Notes: a model not told the origin generated them from the sequence alone. Counted from the first letter of the stretch, positions 35,595-47,879 are shown. The stretch: DNA of 64,000 nt from an uncultured Clostridia bacterium (GCA_934476455.1 CAKSNY010000002.1:62001-126000), one strand, 5' to 3'. Translations and numbers: made by a program.

Positions 35595-36386
35595 ATGAAT
35601 ATTCTTTTTATAGGCGATATAATGGGGCGATGCGGACGTGATGCAGTGTTTGATATGCTTTCGGACGTAAAGGAAAAATACAATATAGCTTACACGGTTG
35701 CAAACGGGGAAAATGCCTCGGGCGGGCTTGGTATGAACGAAAAGGGCTACAGCGAGCTTTGCCGTGCCGGGGTGGATTTTTTCACTATGGGGAATCATAC
35801 TTTTTCAAAGAAAAGCATAATATCTCTTTTTGAAAGAGGGGAAAATATTATCCGTCCGGCAAATTATCCCGAACACACCCCCGGGGAGGGTATGGCAATT
35901 GTGAATATTCCCGGGGGATATAAGGCTGCAATCATAAATCTTATCGGACGGCTGTATATAGACGAAAACAACGCGTGCCCCTTTTCGGCGGCAGAAAAGC
36001 TTGTAAAAAAAGCAAAGGAACGCACCAATATAATACTTATAGATTTTCATGCCGAGGCAACAAGTGAGAAGGAAGCGCTGGGCTACTTTCTTGACGGCAG
36101 CGTGAGCGCCGTTTTGGGTACGCACACGCATATTCAAACCGCAGACGAAAGAATACTGCCCGGCGGTACTGCATATATGACAGACCTCGGCAGAACCGGC
36201 GCCGTGGACAGCGTACTCGGGCTTGATAAGGACGCGTCAATAGCACGGTTTACAATGAAAGAGGGCAAAAAACCGCCGTTTAAGGTGGCGTGCGGGCGTT
36301 ATCAGATGTGCGCCGCCGTGATAGATATTGATGAAAAGACAGGGCTTTCAAGGGGGATAGAGCGCATATGTGTATCACAAAAATAA
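35595..36386 (+). CDS. ymdB: YmdB-family metallophosphoesterase
   Basis: A 263-residue cytoplasmic calcineurin-like phosphoesterase. The opening MNILFIGDIMGRCGRD, then VANGENASGG, FTMGNHTF, DFHAEATSEKEA and GTHTHIQTADERI match the YmdB family, whose Bacillus member acts on 2',3'-cyclic nucleotides and affects biofilm behaviour. It interacts functionally with RNase Y in Bacillus and is adjacent to rny here. The stop overlaps the pgeF start by 19 bp. Confidence 0.93.
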   Translation: MNILFIGDIMGRCGRDAVFDMLSDVKEKYNIAYTVANGENASGGLGMNEKGYSELCRAGVDFFTMGNHTFSKKSIISLFERGENIIRPANYPEHTPGEGMAIVNIPGGYKAAIINLIGRLYIDENNACPFSAAEKLVKKAKERTNIILIDFHAEATSEKEALGYFLDGSVSAVLGTHTHIQTADERILPGGTAYMTDLGRTGAVDSVLGLDKDASIARFTMKEGKKPPFKVACGRYQMCAAVIDIDEKTGLSRGIERICVSQK

Positions 36387-37150
36387 ACGGAATATACCTT
36401 TATCAAAGCGGCGTGCTGAAAAAAGAAAACCTTGTTCACGGGTTTACGGCGCGGCTCGGCGGTGTAAGCACCGGGGCATATGAAAGTCTTTCCATGAGCC
36501 CGCGCAGAGGGGACGACCCCAAAGCCGTCCGTGAAAACGAAAAAATTTTGGTATCGGCGCTCGGGCTGAAGCTTGAAAACCTTACCTCTACACTTCAGGA
36601 GCATACCGCAAATGTAAGGGTAATCGAAAAAGAAGATATAGGGCGCGGCGTAAAAACACAGTGGAGCAGCGGCGTTGACGGAATCGTAACAACGCTTAAA
36701 AACGTGCCGCTTCTGTGTTACAGTGCAGACTGTGTGCCGATTTTGTTTTATGCTGCGGATATAAAGGCGATAGGCGCCGTACATGCCGGATGGCGCGGAA
36801 CTGCGGCACAGATTGCAAAAAATGCGGTGCGCACACTTTTCTGTCTTGGCGCGTCAGACGAAAATATATACGCTGCCATAGGACCGTGTATCGGAAAATG
36901 CTGCTACGAGGTGGGCGGCGATGTAGCCAAAAATTTCAGAAAAGATGTGTATACCGAAAAAGAAAACGGTAAATATATGCTTGACCTTGCGCAGGAAAAC
37001 CGTATGCAGCTTGCGGATGCAGGTTTGCGGGAGGAAAAAATATCGCTTTCCGGGATTTGTACCTCCTGTAAAAACGAGCTGTTTTTTTCACACCGTGCAC
37101 AGCACGGAAAAAGCGGAACACTGGGCGGAATAATATGTATGAGGGATTGA
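36368..37150 (+). CDS. pgeF: Peptidoglycan editing factor PgeF / YfiH-family purine nucleoside enzyme
   Basis: A 260-residue protein of the multicopper polyphenol-oxidase-like (YfiH) fold. Diagnostic segments are LLCYSADCVPILFY, GAVHAGWRGTAAQIAKN, AIGPCIGKCCYEVG and the C-terminal RAQHGKSGTLGG. Zinc-binding His and Cys residues are all present. Members have been reported to remove wrong amino acids from muropeptide precursors or to act on purine nucleosides. It is translationally coupled to ymdB. Confidence 0.9.
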   Translation: MCITKINGIYLYQSGVLKKENLVHGFTARLGGVSTGAYESLSMSPRRGDDPKAVRENEKILVSALGLKLENLTSTLQEHTANVRVIEKEDIGRGVKTQWSSGVDGIVTTLKNVPLLCYSADCVPILFYAADIKAIGAVHAGWRGTAAQIAKNAVRTLFCLGASDENIYAAIGPCIGKCCYEVGGDVAKNFRKDVYTEKENGKYMLDLAQENRMQLADAGLREEKISLSGICTSCKNELFFSHRAQHGKSGTLGGIICMRD

Positions 37151-37152
37151 AT

Positions 37153-38691
37153 ATGAAAATAAAACGCTTGATAAACGGTGCGGCTGCAATTGCTGCGGCT
37201 GCGGCACTTTTGTGCGGCTGCAATAGGGGCGGCGTTACCGCAGGGAAGAAAGAAAATAAGGATGAATCCGTAAGGCTTCAAATGCGTATTTCAAAAACGA
37301 TTGACCCCATTTTTGTTGAAAACGGGGCGGTGCGTGAGGTACTGTCGCTTTGTTACGAGCCGCTTTTTGCGGTGGATAACGACATTAAGGTTTTTGGTGT
37401 GCTTGCCAAAAACTGCATTGTTTCCGATGATTGCAAAAGCGCCGTAATAACGCTTAAAGACGACGTTTTGTGGCACAGCGGGGAAAAATTTACCGCCTCC
37501 GATGTGGTGTACACGGTGGAAAAAATAAAGGAAAATCCGCAATCGGTATATTCAGATTGTGTTAAGTATATCGAATCGACAGTTCCGATAGATGAAAAAA
37601 CGTTAAGAATAGAGCTGTCGCGCCCGTATGCGCAGATAGCGTATTCTTTGTGGTTCCCGATAATCAGGGAAGGCTCGGAAAACCTTGACGAAAAAATTAA
37701 CGGAACGGGCGCCTACCGTTTGTCGGAATATTTGCCGGCAACGCAGCTTAAGCTTGCGGCGTTTGACAAATGGCACGGCGGAATGGCAAAATGCAATGAA
37801 ATAACCGTTTCTTTAATGCGTGACGGCGAAACTGCGGGCGCGGCGTTTGCCTCGGGCGTGATTGACGCTGTTACAAGCAAAGATTACGACCTTTACGAAA
37901 ATGCCGTTAAAAAAAATATGCGTACGGCGCAGTATGCTGGAACAAGGCTCGAATATCTGGCGTTTAATCACACGCACGCATTGTTTAAATCGGCAAATGT
38001 AAGGCAGGCGGTGGCGTGTGCAATCAACCGCGAAGCAATTACAAAGGATTGCTACAAGGGCGCGGCTGCGGCAAAAACAGTGCTGCACCCGGGTTTTGCG
38101 GCGCAGTTGAACGGGGACGCAATCTCTCAATACAGTGCGGAAAATGCGCAGGAGCTTATGTTTTACGAGGGCTATACGATAGATCCCGAAACGGGAAAGC
38201 TGCAAAATGAAAATAAAAATACGGCAGCCTTTAAAATCCTGGTAAATGAAGAAAATACCGCACGCCTTAAATGCGCACAAACGCTGAGTTTGCATCTTAA
38301 CGAGGCAGGCTTTTCCACAGAGGTTTCGGCAGTAAGCTTTGAAGAATACGAAAATGCGATAAAGCAGGGTAATTTTGACGCCTATGTAGGCGGTGTTCAG
38401 CCGGTGAATTTGTTTGACTGGGAATTTTTACTTTCAAAGGACGGCGCGCTTAATTCCTTCGGTTATGCAAGCGATTATACAGAGCTTGCACTGTCTGCGC
38501 TTGCCAAGGCTTCAACAGAGGATGCAACAAAAGATGCAGCCGCAAATTTTGAAGAGGTTTTTATGCGCGAACAGCCCGTATGCCCGCTTGCCTTCTTGGA
38601 GGAAACGCTTGTAACAACCGACAAAATACGCGGAAATCTTTCACCGATAATAAATTTTCCGTATCAAAATTTGTACAAGTGGAACATTTAA
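37153..38691 (+). CDS. Family 5 (peptide/nickel-type) extracellular solute-binding lipoprotein
   Basis: A 512-residue lipoprotein. The N-terminal signal ends in the lipobox LLCGC, so it is anchored to the outer membrane face by Cys. The family 5 binding fold is recognisable from FTASDVVYTVEKIKENP, the NGTGAYRLSEYLPATQLKL block (about residues 175-195) and FKSANVRQAVACAINREAI. It would deliver peptides or similar ligands to an ABC transporter, but no permease or ATPase genes are next to it. Instead a two-component system follows, so it may serve as a sensor component or use permeases encoded elsewhere. Confidence 0.88.
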   Translation: MKIKRLINGAAAIAAAAALLCGCNRGGVTAGKKENKDESVRLQMRISKTIDPIFVENGAVREVLSLCYEPLFAVDNDIKVFGVLAKNCIVSDDCKSAVITLKDDVLWHSGEKFTASDVVYTVEKIKENPQSVYSDCVKYIESTVPIDEKTLRIELSRPYAQIAYSLWFPIIREGSENLDEKINGTGAYRLSEYLPATQLKLAAFDKWHGGMAKCNEITVSLMRDGETAGAAFASGVIDAVTSKDYDLYENAVKKNMRTAQYAGTRLEYLAFNHTHALFKSANVRQAVACAINREAITKDCYKGAAAAKTVLHPGFAAQLNGDAISQYSAENAQELMFYEGYTIDPETGKLQNENKNTAAFKILVNEENTARLKCAQTLSLHLNEAGFSTEVSAVSFEEYENAIKQGNFDAYVGGVQPVNLFDWEFLLSKDGALNSFGYASDYTELALSALAKASTEDATKDAAANFEEVFMREQPVCPLAFLEETLVTTDKIRGNLSPIINFPYQNLYKWNI

Positions 38692-38740
38692 GCTGTTTTT
38701 AAGAAAAACGGTTTAGTATCGTATAAGAGGAGGCGGTAAT

Positions 38741-39433
38741 ATGCGTGTACTTGTAGTAGAAGACGAACATTCTCTTGCAGATGCCCTTGCACACGTTTTA
38801 ACGCGTAACAGCTATAGTGTGGATACGGTGTATGACGGTGAGAGCGGCTATGACAATGCGGCTTCCGGCTTGTATGATGTGATTGTGCTTGACATAATGC
38901 TGCCAAAGCTAAACGGGCTTGAGCTTTTGCGGCGGCTGCGGGGTGAAAAAATAAAAACGCCGGTGATATTGCTTACGGCAAAAAGTGATGTTTCGGACAA
39001 AATTGCCGGTCTTGACTGCGGCGCGGACGATTATTTGGCAAAGCCGTTTGACTCGGGCGAGCTTTTGGCGCGTATTCGCGCAGTTACACGCCGCAGGGGC
39101 GATTTTGACGTAAAGGAAAATTCCATTGCGCTTGCCGATGTGCGCCTGGACACGGAATCGATGAAACTGTGCGGACAAAGGCGCGAGGTAAGTCTTACCA
39201 AGCGCGAATTTGATATGCTGGAATATCTGATGATAAACAAAAACCTTGTCATAAAGAAGGAACAGATATTAGACAGGCTTTGGGGGTTTGAATCCGAGGC
39301 AGAGGCAAACAACGTAGAGGTTTACGTATCGTTTATAAGAAAAAAGCTTGGATTTGTTTCAGATAAGGTTTTTATAAATACGGTGCGGGGAATCGGCTAT
39401 AAGCTTGAATGTAAGGAGGAGCCCGATGCTTAA
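38741..39433 (+). CDS. OmpR/PhoB-family response regulator
   Basis: A 230-residue regulator. The receiver domain has EDE near residues 7-9, the phosphoacceptor D51 in VIVLDIMLPKLNG and Lys in DYLAKPF. The winged-helix domain (about 128-225) contains LTKREFDMLEYL and NNVEVYVSFIRKKL. The preceding gap is only 49 bp, so it may be read from the lipoprotein promoter. The stop overlaps the kinase gene by 8 bp. Confidence 0.95.
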   Translation: MRVLVVEDEHSLADALAHVLTRNSYSVDTVYDGESGYDNAASGLYDVIVLDIMLPKLNGLELLRRLRGEKIKTPVILLTAKSDVSDKIAGLDCGADDYLAKPFDSGELLARIRAVTRRRGDFDVKENSIALADVRLDTESMKLCGQRREVSLTKREFDMLEYLMINKNLVIKKEQILDRLWGFESEAEANNVEVYVSFIRKKLGFVSDKVFINTVRGIGYKLECKEEPDA

Positions 39434-40685
39434 AAATTTAAGAAACAGAATGCTTTTTATAAATATGGTAAGTACTTTTTTACTTCTTGTAATTTCTTTT
39501 TGCGTTATTTTTGCCGTTACATATTCAAGCGTAAGGCGTGATATTGACCGCAGCCTTTTCCGAGCGTTTGCATTTTACAATCCGGCAGGGCAAGGCACGG
39601 ATATAAAAAAACCGATGCTGCCCCCGCCCATGGAGAAAAACGGCGAAAAACCGAAAGAAAACGGCGACAGGCGCCTTGGCGATATACGCAATTTTTCCGT
39701 GTTCGTTTCACAAAGCGGAGAGGTTAAGACAGATTCCTTATTCGGTGAAAATAACGGACTTTACGAAGCTGTGGCAAAGCGCGCCGCCGCACAAAAAGAA
39801 GAAAAGGGCAGCTTTAAAAGCGATGGTGTTTACTGGCAGTATGATACGCGCAGTTTAAAGGACGGCGCGCGGCTTATCGCACTTGCCGATGTAACGGCGG
39901 AGTACAATATGCTTGCACGCTTTATAATAAGCTTTATAATATGCGCTGCGCTTTTGCTGGTGCTGATATTTTTTTTCAGCCTGTATTTTGCAAACAGGGC
40001 AATGCGCCCCGTTATAGAGGCGTGGGAAAAGCAAAAGCAGTTTGTGTCGGACGCATCGCACGAGCTTAAAACGCCACTTGCCGCGATAAATACAAATGTA
40101 GACGCGGTGCTTGCAAATCCCGAAAGCAGTGTTTTAAGTCAGGAAAAATGGCTTAATTACATAAAAAGCGAATCGCAGCGGCTGGCACTTCTTACAGGAA
40201 ATTTGCTTTTTATGGCACGGCTTGACAATCAGGCGGAATTTAAAACGGAAAGCGTTAATCTGTCGGAAATTACGGAACAGGCGGTACTTAATTTGGAGGC
40301 GGTGTCATTTGAAAGACAAGTGCGCTTTGACTACTCAATTGAAAAGGATGTTATGGTTACGGGTGCTAAGGATCAGCTGCAGCGCCTTGCGGTTATTCTT
40401 TTGGACAATGCCGTTAAATATTCTCCGGACAGGGGAACTGTAAACGTATCGCTTAAGAAAAAGGATAAGCACGCTGAGCTTTCGGTGCATAATACCGGAG
40501 AACCTATCCCCCCGGACGAGCAGGAAAAAATATTTGACCGCTTTTACCGTGTGGACAAGGCACGTTCTGCCGGAAGCTACGGACTCGGGCTTTCAATGGC
40601 ACGCGATATTGTGCGCCTGCACGGCGGAAAAATATGGGTAGAGAGCAGTAAAGAAAACGGAACAAGCTTTTTTGTAACTGTATAA
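39426..40685 (+). CDS. Sensor histidine kinase, CiaH-like
   Basis: A 419-residue membrane kinase. Transmembrane segments lie near residues 10-34 and 160-182. The extracytoplasmic part is Pro/Lys/Glu-rich near 60-80 (MLPPPMEKNGEKPKENG). Then come HisKA with H212 in FVSDASHELKTPLAAI and HATPase_c with AVILLDNAVKYSPD and YGLGLSMARDI. I found no HAMP signature between the membrane and HisKA. The ATG at 39426 has TAAGGAGGAG just upstream. It is paired with the preceding regulator. Confidence 0.92.
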   Translation: MLKNLRNRMLFINMVSTFLLLVISFCVIFAVTYSSVRRDIDRSLFRAFAFYNPAGQGTDIKKPMLPPPMEKNGEKPKENGDRRLGDIRNFSVFVSQSGEVKTDSLFGENNGLYEAVAKRAAAQKEEKGSFKSDGVYWQYDTRSLKDGARLIALADVTAEYNMLARFIISFIICAALLLVLIFFFSLYFANRAMRPVIEAWEKQKQFVSDASHELKTPLAAINTNVDAVLANPESSVLSQEKWLNYIKSESQRLALLTGNLLFMARLDNQAEFKTESVNLSEITEQAVLNLEAVSFERQVRFDYSIEKDVMVTGAKDQLQRLAVILLDNAVKYSPDRGTVNVSLKKKDKHAELSVHNTGEPIPPDEQEKIFDRFYRVDKARSAGSYGLGLSMARDIVRLHGGKIWVESSKENGTSFFVTV

Positions 40686-40693
40686 TGCACAAA

Positions 40694-40730
40694 AAAACAC
40701 CTCGCTGCGTAAAATGCAATGAGGTGTTTT
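40694..40730 (+). terminator. Terminator-like hairpin that contains the dpaA Shine-Dalgarno sequence
   Basis: AAAACACCTC (40694-40703) pairs with GAGGTGTTTT (40721-40730). The stem lies 8 bp after the kinase stop and ends in TTTT, as in a terminator. The 3' arm GAGGTG is also the only ribosome-binding site for dpaA, 8 nt before its ATG. This is the same arrangement as before eno. Confidence 0.65.
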
Positions 40731-40733
40731 AAT

Positions 40734-41573
40734 ATGAAAATACATAGCTTCTTAATAATAGGCGGGGATGCACGGCTGACTGCGCTTGAAAGGTCGCTTA
40801 GGCAAAGCGGGTTTGACGTGCATATATTTTCCGGAGAGCAGCCGCTTAAAAATGCGGTTGAAAAATGTGACAGCGTAATACTGGGACTTCCCGCAAGCAG
40901 GGATGATAAGTACGTAAATGCACCGCAGCTTAAAACGCCCGTTTTACTGAAGGATTTGTTTCAGCTTATGGGAAGCGGCAAAAGGCTGTTTGCGGGCAAA
41001 ATGACGGATTCTGTAAAAGCCGTTGCGGATGTGTTCGGAATTTTGTGGGCGGATTACTGCGCGTGTGAAGAATTTGAAATATTAAACGCAGTGCCGTCTG
41101 CCGAAGGAGCAATACAGCTTGCTATGGAGGAAACGGCATATACATTAAGCGGGGCAAATGTTTTGATTACGGGTTACGGAAAAATAGGGCGTATACTTTC
41201 GCGCAGCCTTTCCGCTTTGGGTGCAAACGTAACGATATGCGCACGCCGCGCACAAAGCCGCGCGCAAATAAAGGCGGATAACCTTACCCCCTCGGCATTT
41301 TCGTTTTTGCCGCAGCTTTGTAAAAATACAGACATTCTGTTTAACACCGTTCCGCAGCGCGTTATAGAAAAAGAGGCGCTTGTAAACCTTAAAAACGCGC
41401 TTGTAATAGACCTTGCCTCAAACCCCGGCGGGGTTGATTTTGAGGCGGCGCGCGATATTGGCGTGCGCGTGATATGGGCACTGGGGCTTCCGGGAAAAGT
41501 AGCGCCCGTTACCGCGGGAGAAATAATCAAAGATACAATCTTTAACATTCTTTCGGAAACGGGCGATATTTAA
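40734..41573 (+). CDS. dpaA: Dipicolinate synthase subunit A
   Basis: A 279-residue NAD(P)-binding protein of the sporulation-specific DpaA (SpoVFA) family. DpaA and DpaB make dipicolinic acid, the spore-core solute, from dihydrodipicolinate. N-terminal FLIIGGDARLTALERSL and Rossmann fold GANVLITGYGKIGRILSRSL (about residues 143-162) are typical, as is ALGLPGKVAPVTAGEII near the end. No dpaB gene follows: the next gene is an unrelated convergent one. I start at the ATG at 40734 after GAGGTG. This gene implies a spore-former. Confidence 0.9.
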   Translation: MKIHSFLIIGGDARLTALERSLRQSGFDVHIFSGEQPLKNAVEKCDSVILGLPASRDDKYVNAPQLKTPVLLKDLFQLMGSGKRLFAGKMTDSVKAVADVFGILWADYCACEEFEILNAVPSAEGAIQLAMEETAYTLSGANVLITGYGKIGRILSRSLSALGANVTICARRAQSRAQIKADNLTPSAFSFLPQLCKNTDILFNTVPQRVIEKEALVNLKNALVIDLASNPGGVDFEAARDIGVRVIWALGLPGKVAPVTAGEIIKDTIFNILSETGDI

Positions 41574-41636
41574 GGAAATGTAAATCAAAATATTCGGCAC
41601 ATCTGAAAATACGGCAGGGTAATTTACGCGCTGTAT

Positions 41637-42125
41637 TTAATCGGTGCTTTCTTTGCTTTTCGGAGAATAGGTATATATCAAAAAATGCGGGTGCGGATGC
41701 AGCGTAAATTCACCGCAGAGCGAAAACACGTCAAAGCTTTTAAAAGATGAAAGCCCGCCCCCGGTAAACTTGCAGTATGCCTCTTTCTTTACCCATATTT
41801 CAAGAAATTTTTCGTTCGTTTGTGAAAACTGCGCCTCCCTCTTTGTAAAAAATCTTTTTTTTACGGCGCAGAAATCGGAAACAATCCTTGCTTTAGGCTC
41901 CATATCTATGCCGAAGTTATGCCTTGAAAGCGCAATAAGAACGGTGTTTTCTGCATTTGTTACCCCGACATAGGCTTTTTTTGACAAAAAAGAGGGCTTA
42001 CCGTTTTTTTCGCGGTGCAGAAAAAAGCTTTCCCCGGGAAAGCTTTTTTCCATGCTTTTGTAAATCAGGCTGTCCGTTTCGGATGTGCTGTGGCAGACAG
42101 GCTGATTATAAAAATACATATCCAT
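41637..42125 (-). CDS. Sfp-type 4'-phosphopantetheinyl transferase (short)
   Basis: A 162-residue protein related to Sfp/AcpT, which move phosphopantetheine from CoA to a Ser of carrier proteins. The magnesium-binding motif FGIDMEPKARI (about residues 72-82) and the second motif FLEIWVKKEAYCKFTGGGLSS (shown as IWVKKEAYCKFTG) are clear. At 162 residues it is shorter than Sfp (over 220), mostly at the N-terminus. No polyketide or peptide synthetase genes are nearby. The gene lies 2 bp after thrS and probably shares its T-box-controlled transcript. Confidence 0.85.
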   Translation of the reverse strand: MDMYFYNQPVCHSTSETDSLIYKSMEKSFPGESFFLHREKNGKPSFLSKKAYVGVTNAENTVLIALSRHNFGIDMEPKARIVSDFCAVKKRFFTKREAQFSQTNEKFLEIWVKKEAYCKFTGGGLSSFKSFDVFSLCGEFTLHPHPHFLIYTYSPKSKESTD

Positions 42126-42127
42126 AA

Positions 42128-43897
<1,770 letters not shown>

Positions 43898-43935
43898 TAT
43901 TTATCATCCTTTCAAATGGTTTGCTTAACAAAAAA

Positions 43936-44175
43936 CACCCTTAACATACGAAAAACGTATATTAAGGGTGCAATATGCACGGTTCCACCTTAATTTTTCA
44001 CTCAGGACAAAGCCCTTACCCTTAACGCGGGGAGACGGCTGCGGCATACTGATTAAAAACGTTCCGCCGCGCAGCTCCGGAATGGTATTCACCGCCGCAC
44101 TGTACAGCACGCTTCCAGCAAATGCGCGCCTCTCTGAAATACCCGTGCGGGGCTACTGTTTCCTTCACAGCTTTG
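43936..44175 (-). promoter_or_regulatory. T-box riboswitch of thrS (threonine-specific)
   Basis: On the minus strand the leader contains the T-box sequence AAGGTGGAACCGTG (centred near 43985) and a terminator CACCCTTAACATACG/CGTATATTAAGGGTG (43936-43970) followed by a T-run. Upstream lies a long stem I with AGAGAGG near its base. The likely specifier is ACC in GTGAATACCATTCC (about 44082-44095), a Thr codon. Uncharged tRNA-Thr would stabilise the antiterminator. The specifier assignment is by pattern; the T-box itself is certain. Confidence 0.93.
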
Positions 44176-44180
44176 CTACA

Positions 44181-44209
44181 ATTATAACAAATATTTTTTT
44201 ACCCGTCAA
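44181..44209 (-). promoter_or_regulatory. Promoter of thrS
   Basis: On the minus strand TTGACG (44209-44204), 17-bp spacer, TATAAT (44186-44181), just upstream of the T-box leader. Confidence 0.8.
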
Positions 44210-44248
44210 GATTTTTTTGATAAAATGAAAAAATAATGAAAATAATAC

Positions 44249-44277
44249 TTGACAAAGGTGGCAGATGGTGGTAATGT
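44249..44277 (+). promoter_or_regulatory. Promoter of the hrcA operon
   Basis: TTGACA (44249-44254), 17-bp spacer, TAATGT (44272-44277). The CIRCE element begins 5 bp later, covering the transcription start region. Confidence 0.75.
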
Positions 44278-44281
44278 ATTG

Positions 44282-44308
44282 TTAGCACTCAGAGAGAAAG
44301 AGTGCTAA
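44282..44308. promoter_or_regulatory. CIRCE operator
   Basis: TTAGCACTC, 9-bp spacer, GAGTGCTAA: a perfect copy of the HrcA-binding inverted repeat. It predicts repression of this operon by HrcA and release on heat shock. Confidence 0.97.
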
Positions 44309-44332
44309 CAAACAGAAAACGGGGGTGAGCGT

Positions 44333-45376
44333 ATGGAGCTTTCAGAAAGAAAGCGGATGATTCTTCAGGTAATTGTCGAAGATTATATTCGCACGGCTGA
44401 GCCTGTAGGCTCGCGCAATATTGCAAAAAACCACGACCTGGGGCTTTCGGCGGCAACCATCCGCAACGAAATGGCGGATCTTGAGGATATGGGCTATCTT
44501 GACAAGCCGCACACCTCAGCGGGGCGTATACCGTCGGAGATGGGCTACAGGTTTTATGTGGATTCTCTGATGAAGCGCTACAGCCTGACAATGGAGGAGA
44601 TAAACTCTCTTCAAAGCGGAATGGACAGAAAATTTACACAGCTTGAAAACGTTATTTCGGAAATATCCGACCTTGTTTCGGGAATTTCGGGGTATCCCGC
44701 GATTGTGGAGCTTTCCGCGTCGCAGAAAATCAGGCTGCGCAGCGTTAAAATGATGCTTATAGAACGCGGCTTGGCGCTTATAGTTGTCGTTACCGATTCG
44801 GGCATTGTAAGAAACAGGCGTATGAGCGTTGATGAAAATATCGACTATTCGGTGATAGATTCCGTGTCGGAGTTTTTGTCGCGTCAGCTTTCGGGACTTT
44901 GCGCAGACGATTTTACACCCGCGCGCTTAATGCTTATTTACGAGCCGATGGCGCAGTACGGTACTTTTTTAAAGGCGGTTGTGGAATTTGTGCTGGAATG
45001 CCTTGAAACGTCCGACGGCAAGGTGTATGTGGGCGGTGCGTCCAACATATTGAATAACCCCGAGTTTGAAAACATAGACAAGGCAAAGCAGTTTCTTTCA
45101 TTTATGGACCATAAGGAGAATGTGTCGAAAATGCTTTCACTGCTTAAAGACAGCGCCAGCAGCATAAGCATACAGATAGGCAGCGAAAACGGCGTTGAAG
45201 AAATGCGCGACACAAGCCTTATTGTGGCGAATTGTTCCGTAGGTGACAAGCTGCAGGGAAAGATAGGGATAATAGGACCCAAGCGTATGGATTATGCGCG
45301 GGTCGTATCATCGCTGGAGCTGATAAACGGCAGGCTTGCCGAGATACTCAGCCGTATGATTTACGGTGACAAATGA
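44333..45376 (+). CDS. hrcA: Heat-inducible transcription repressor HrcA
   Basis: A 347-residue repressor that binds CIRCE and is kept active by GroE. The N-terminal winged helix (LSERKRMILQVIVEDYIRTAEPVGSR, then GLSAATIRNEMADLEDMGYL and PHTSAGRIPSEMGYRFYVD) is highly typical. A GAF-like C-terminal region follows, with IIGPKRMDYARVVSSLE near the end. It is first in the order hrcA-grpE-dnaK-dnaJ and autoregulated through the CIRCE just upstream. Confidence 0.98.
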   Translation: MELSERKRMILQVIVEDYIRTAEPVGSRNIAKNHDLGLSAATIRNEMADLEDMGYLDKPHTSAGRIPSEMGYRFYVDSLMKRYSLTMEEINSLQSGMDRKFTQLENVISEISDLVSGISGYPAIVELSASQKIRLRSVKMMLIERGLALIVVVTDSGIVRNRRMSVDENIDYSVIDSVSEFLSRQLSGLCADDFTPARLMLIYEPMAQYGTFLKAVVEFVLECLETSDGKVYVGGASNILNNPEFENIDKAKQFLSFMDHKENVSKMLSLLKDSASSISIQIGSENGVEEMRDTSLIVANCSVGDKLQGKIGIIGPKRMDYARVVSSLELINGRLAEILSRMIYGDK

Positions 45377-45389
45377 AAGGAAGATTTGC

Positions 45390-45917
45390 ATGGCGAAAGA
45401 GGCAAAGGAAAAAAAGGAAAAGATAAATAAGGAAGAATGTGAAAAAACCGCAGCTTCGGAAAAAGAAGAACAAAAAACTGAAGAAGCCGGCGAATGGGAA
45501 AAAAAGTATAAAGACGTAAACGATAAATATATGCGAACCCTGGCAGAGTATGACAACTACCGCAAGCGCACCGTAAAGGAAAAAGAAAGCATATATCCCG
45601 AGGCGAAGGCAACCGTTGCTGAAAAGTTTCTGGCAGTTGCGGATAACCTTGACAGGGCGCTCGGCGCGGCTGTGGAAAAGGATTCGTTTTACGAGGGCGT
45701 TGAAATGGTAAAAAAGCAGCTCGACGAGGTGTTTAAGGCGCTCGGCGTGGAGGAGATTAGGTCTGTCGGCGAAAGCTTTGACCCCGCGTTTCATAACGCG
45801 GTAATGCATATCGAGGACGAAAACGCCGGCGAAAATATAATCGTTGAAGAATTTCAGAAGGGTTATCGCATAGGCGACCGCGTAATCCGGCACAGTATGG
45901 TTAAGGTCGCAAACTGA
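45390..45917 (+). CDS. grpE: Nucleotide exchange factor GrpE
   Basis: A 175-residue cochaperone that releases ADP from DnaK. A Lys/Glu-rich flexible N-terminus (about residues 1-45) precedes the coiled coil (DKYMRTLAEYDNYRKRT) and the beta domain with DPAFHNAVMHIED and GYRIGDRVIRHSMVKVA. I start at the ATG at 45390, which has AAAGGAAG upstream; an in-frame start inside hrcA would add 8 residues. The gap to hrcA is 13 bp. Confidence 0.96.
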   Translation: MAKEAKEKKEKINKEECEKTAASEKEEQKTEEAGEWEKKYKDVNDKYMRTLAEYDNYRKRTVKEKESIYPEAKATVAEKFLAVADNLDRALGAAVEKDSFYEGVEMVKKQLDEVFKALGVEEIRSVGESFDPAFHNAVMHIEDENAGENIIVEEFQKGYRIGDRVIRHSMVKVAN

Positions 45918-45947
45918 TTTTGTAAAATTTAATTTTTTTGGAGGTAA

Positions 45948-47792
<1,845 letters not shown>

Positions 47793-47796
47793 AAAT

Positions 47797-47879
47797 AAAA
47801 CGGGAGGTCGAAAAGTCACAGCCCGTTAAGGAAGCAATAATTCCTTAACGGGCTGTGGCAAAGACTCGGCCTTCCGTTT
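47797..47879 (+). terminator. Nested hairpin between dnaK and dnaJ
   Basis: An inner 17-bp perfect stem, CACAGCCCGTTAAGGAA (47817-47833) with its complement at 47841-47857, lies inside an outer stem AAACGGGAGGTCGA (47798-47811) with TCGGCCTTCCGTTT (47866-47879). A T-rich stretch follows. It is probably a partial terminator or mRNA-stability element that lowers dnaJ relative to dnaK. Confidence 0.7.
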
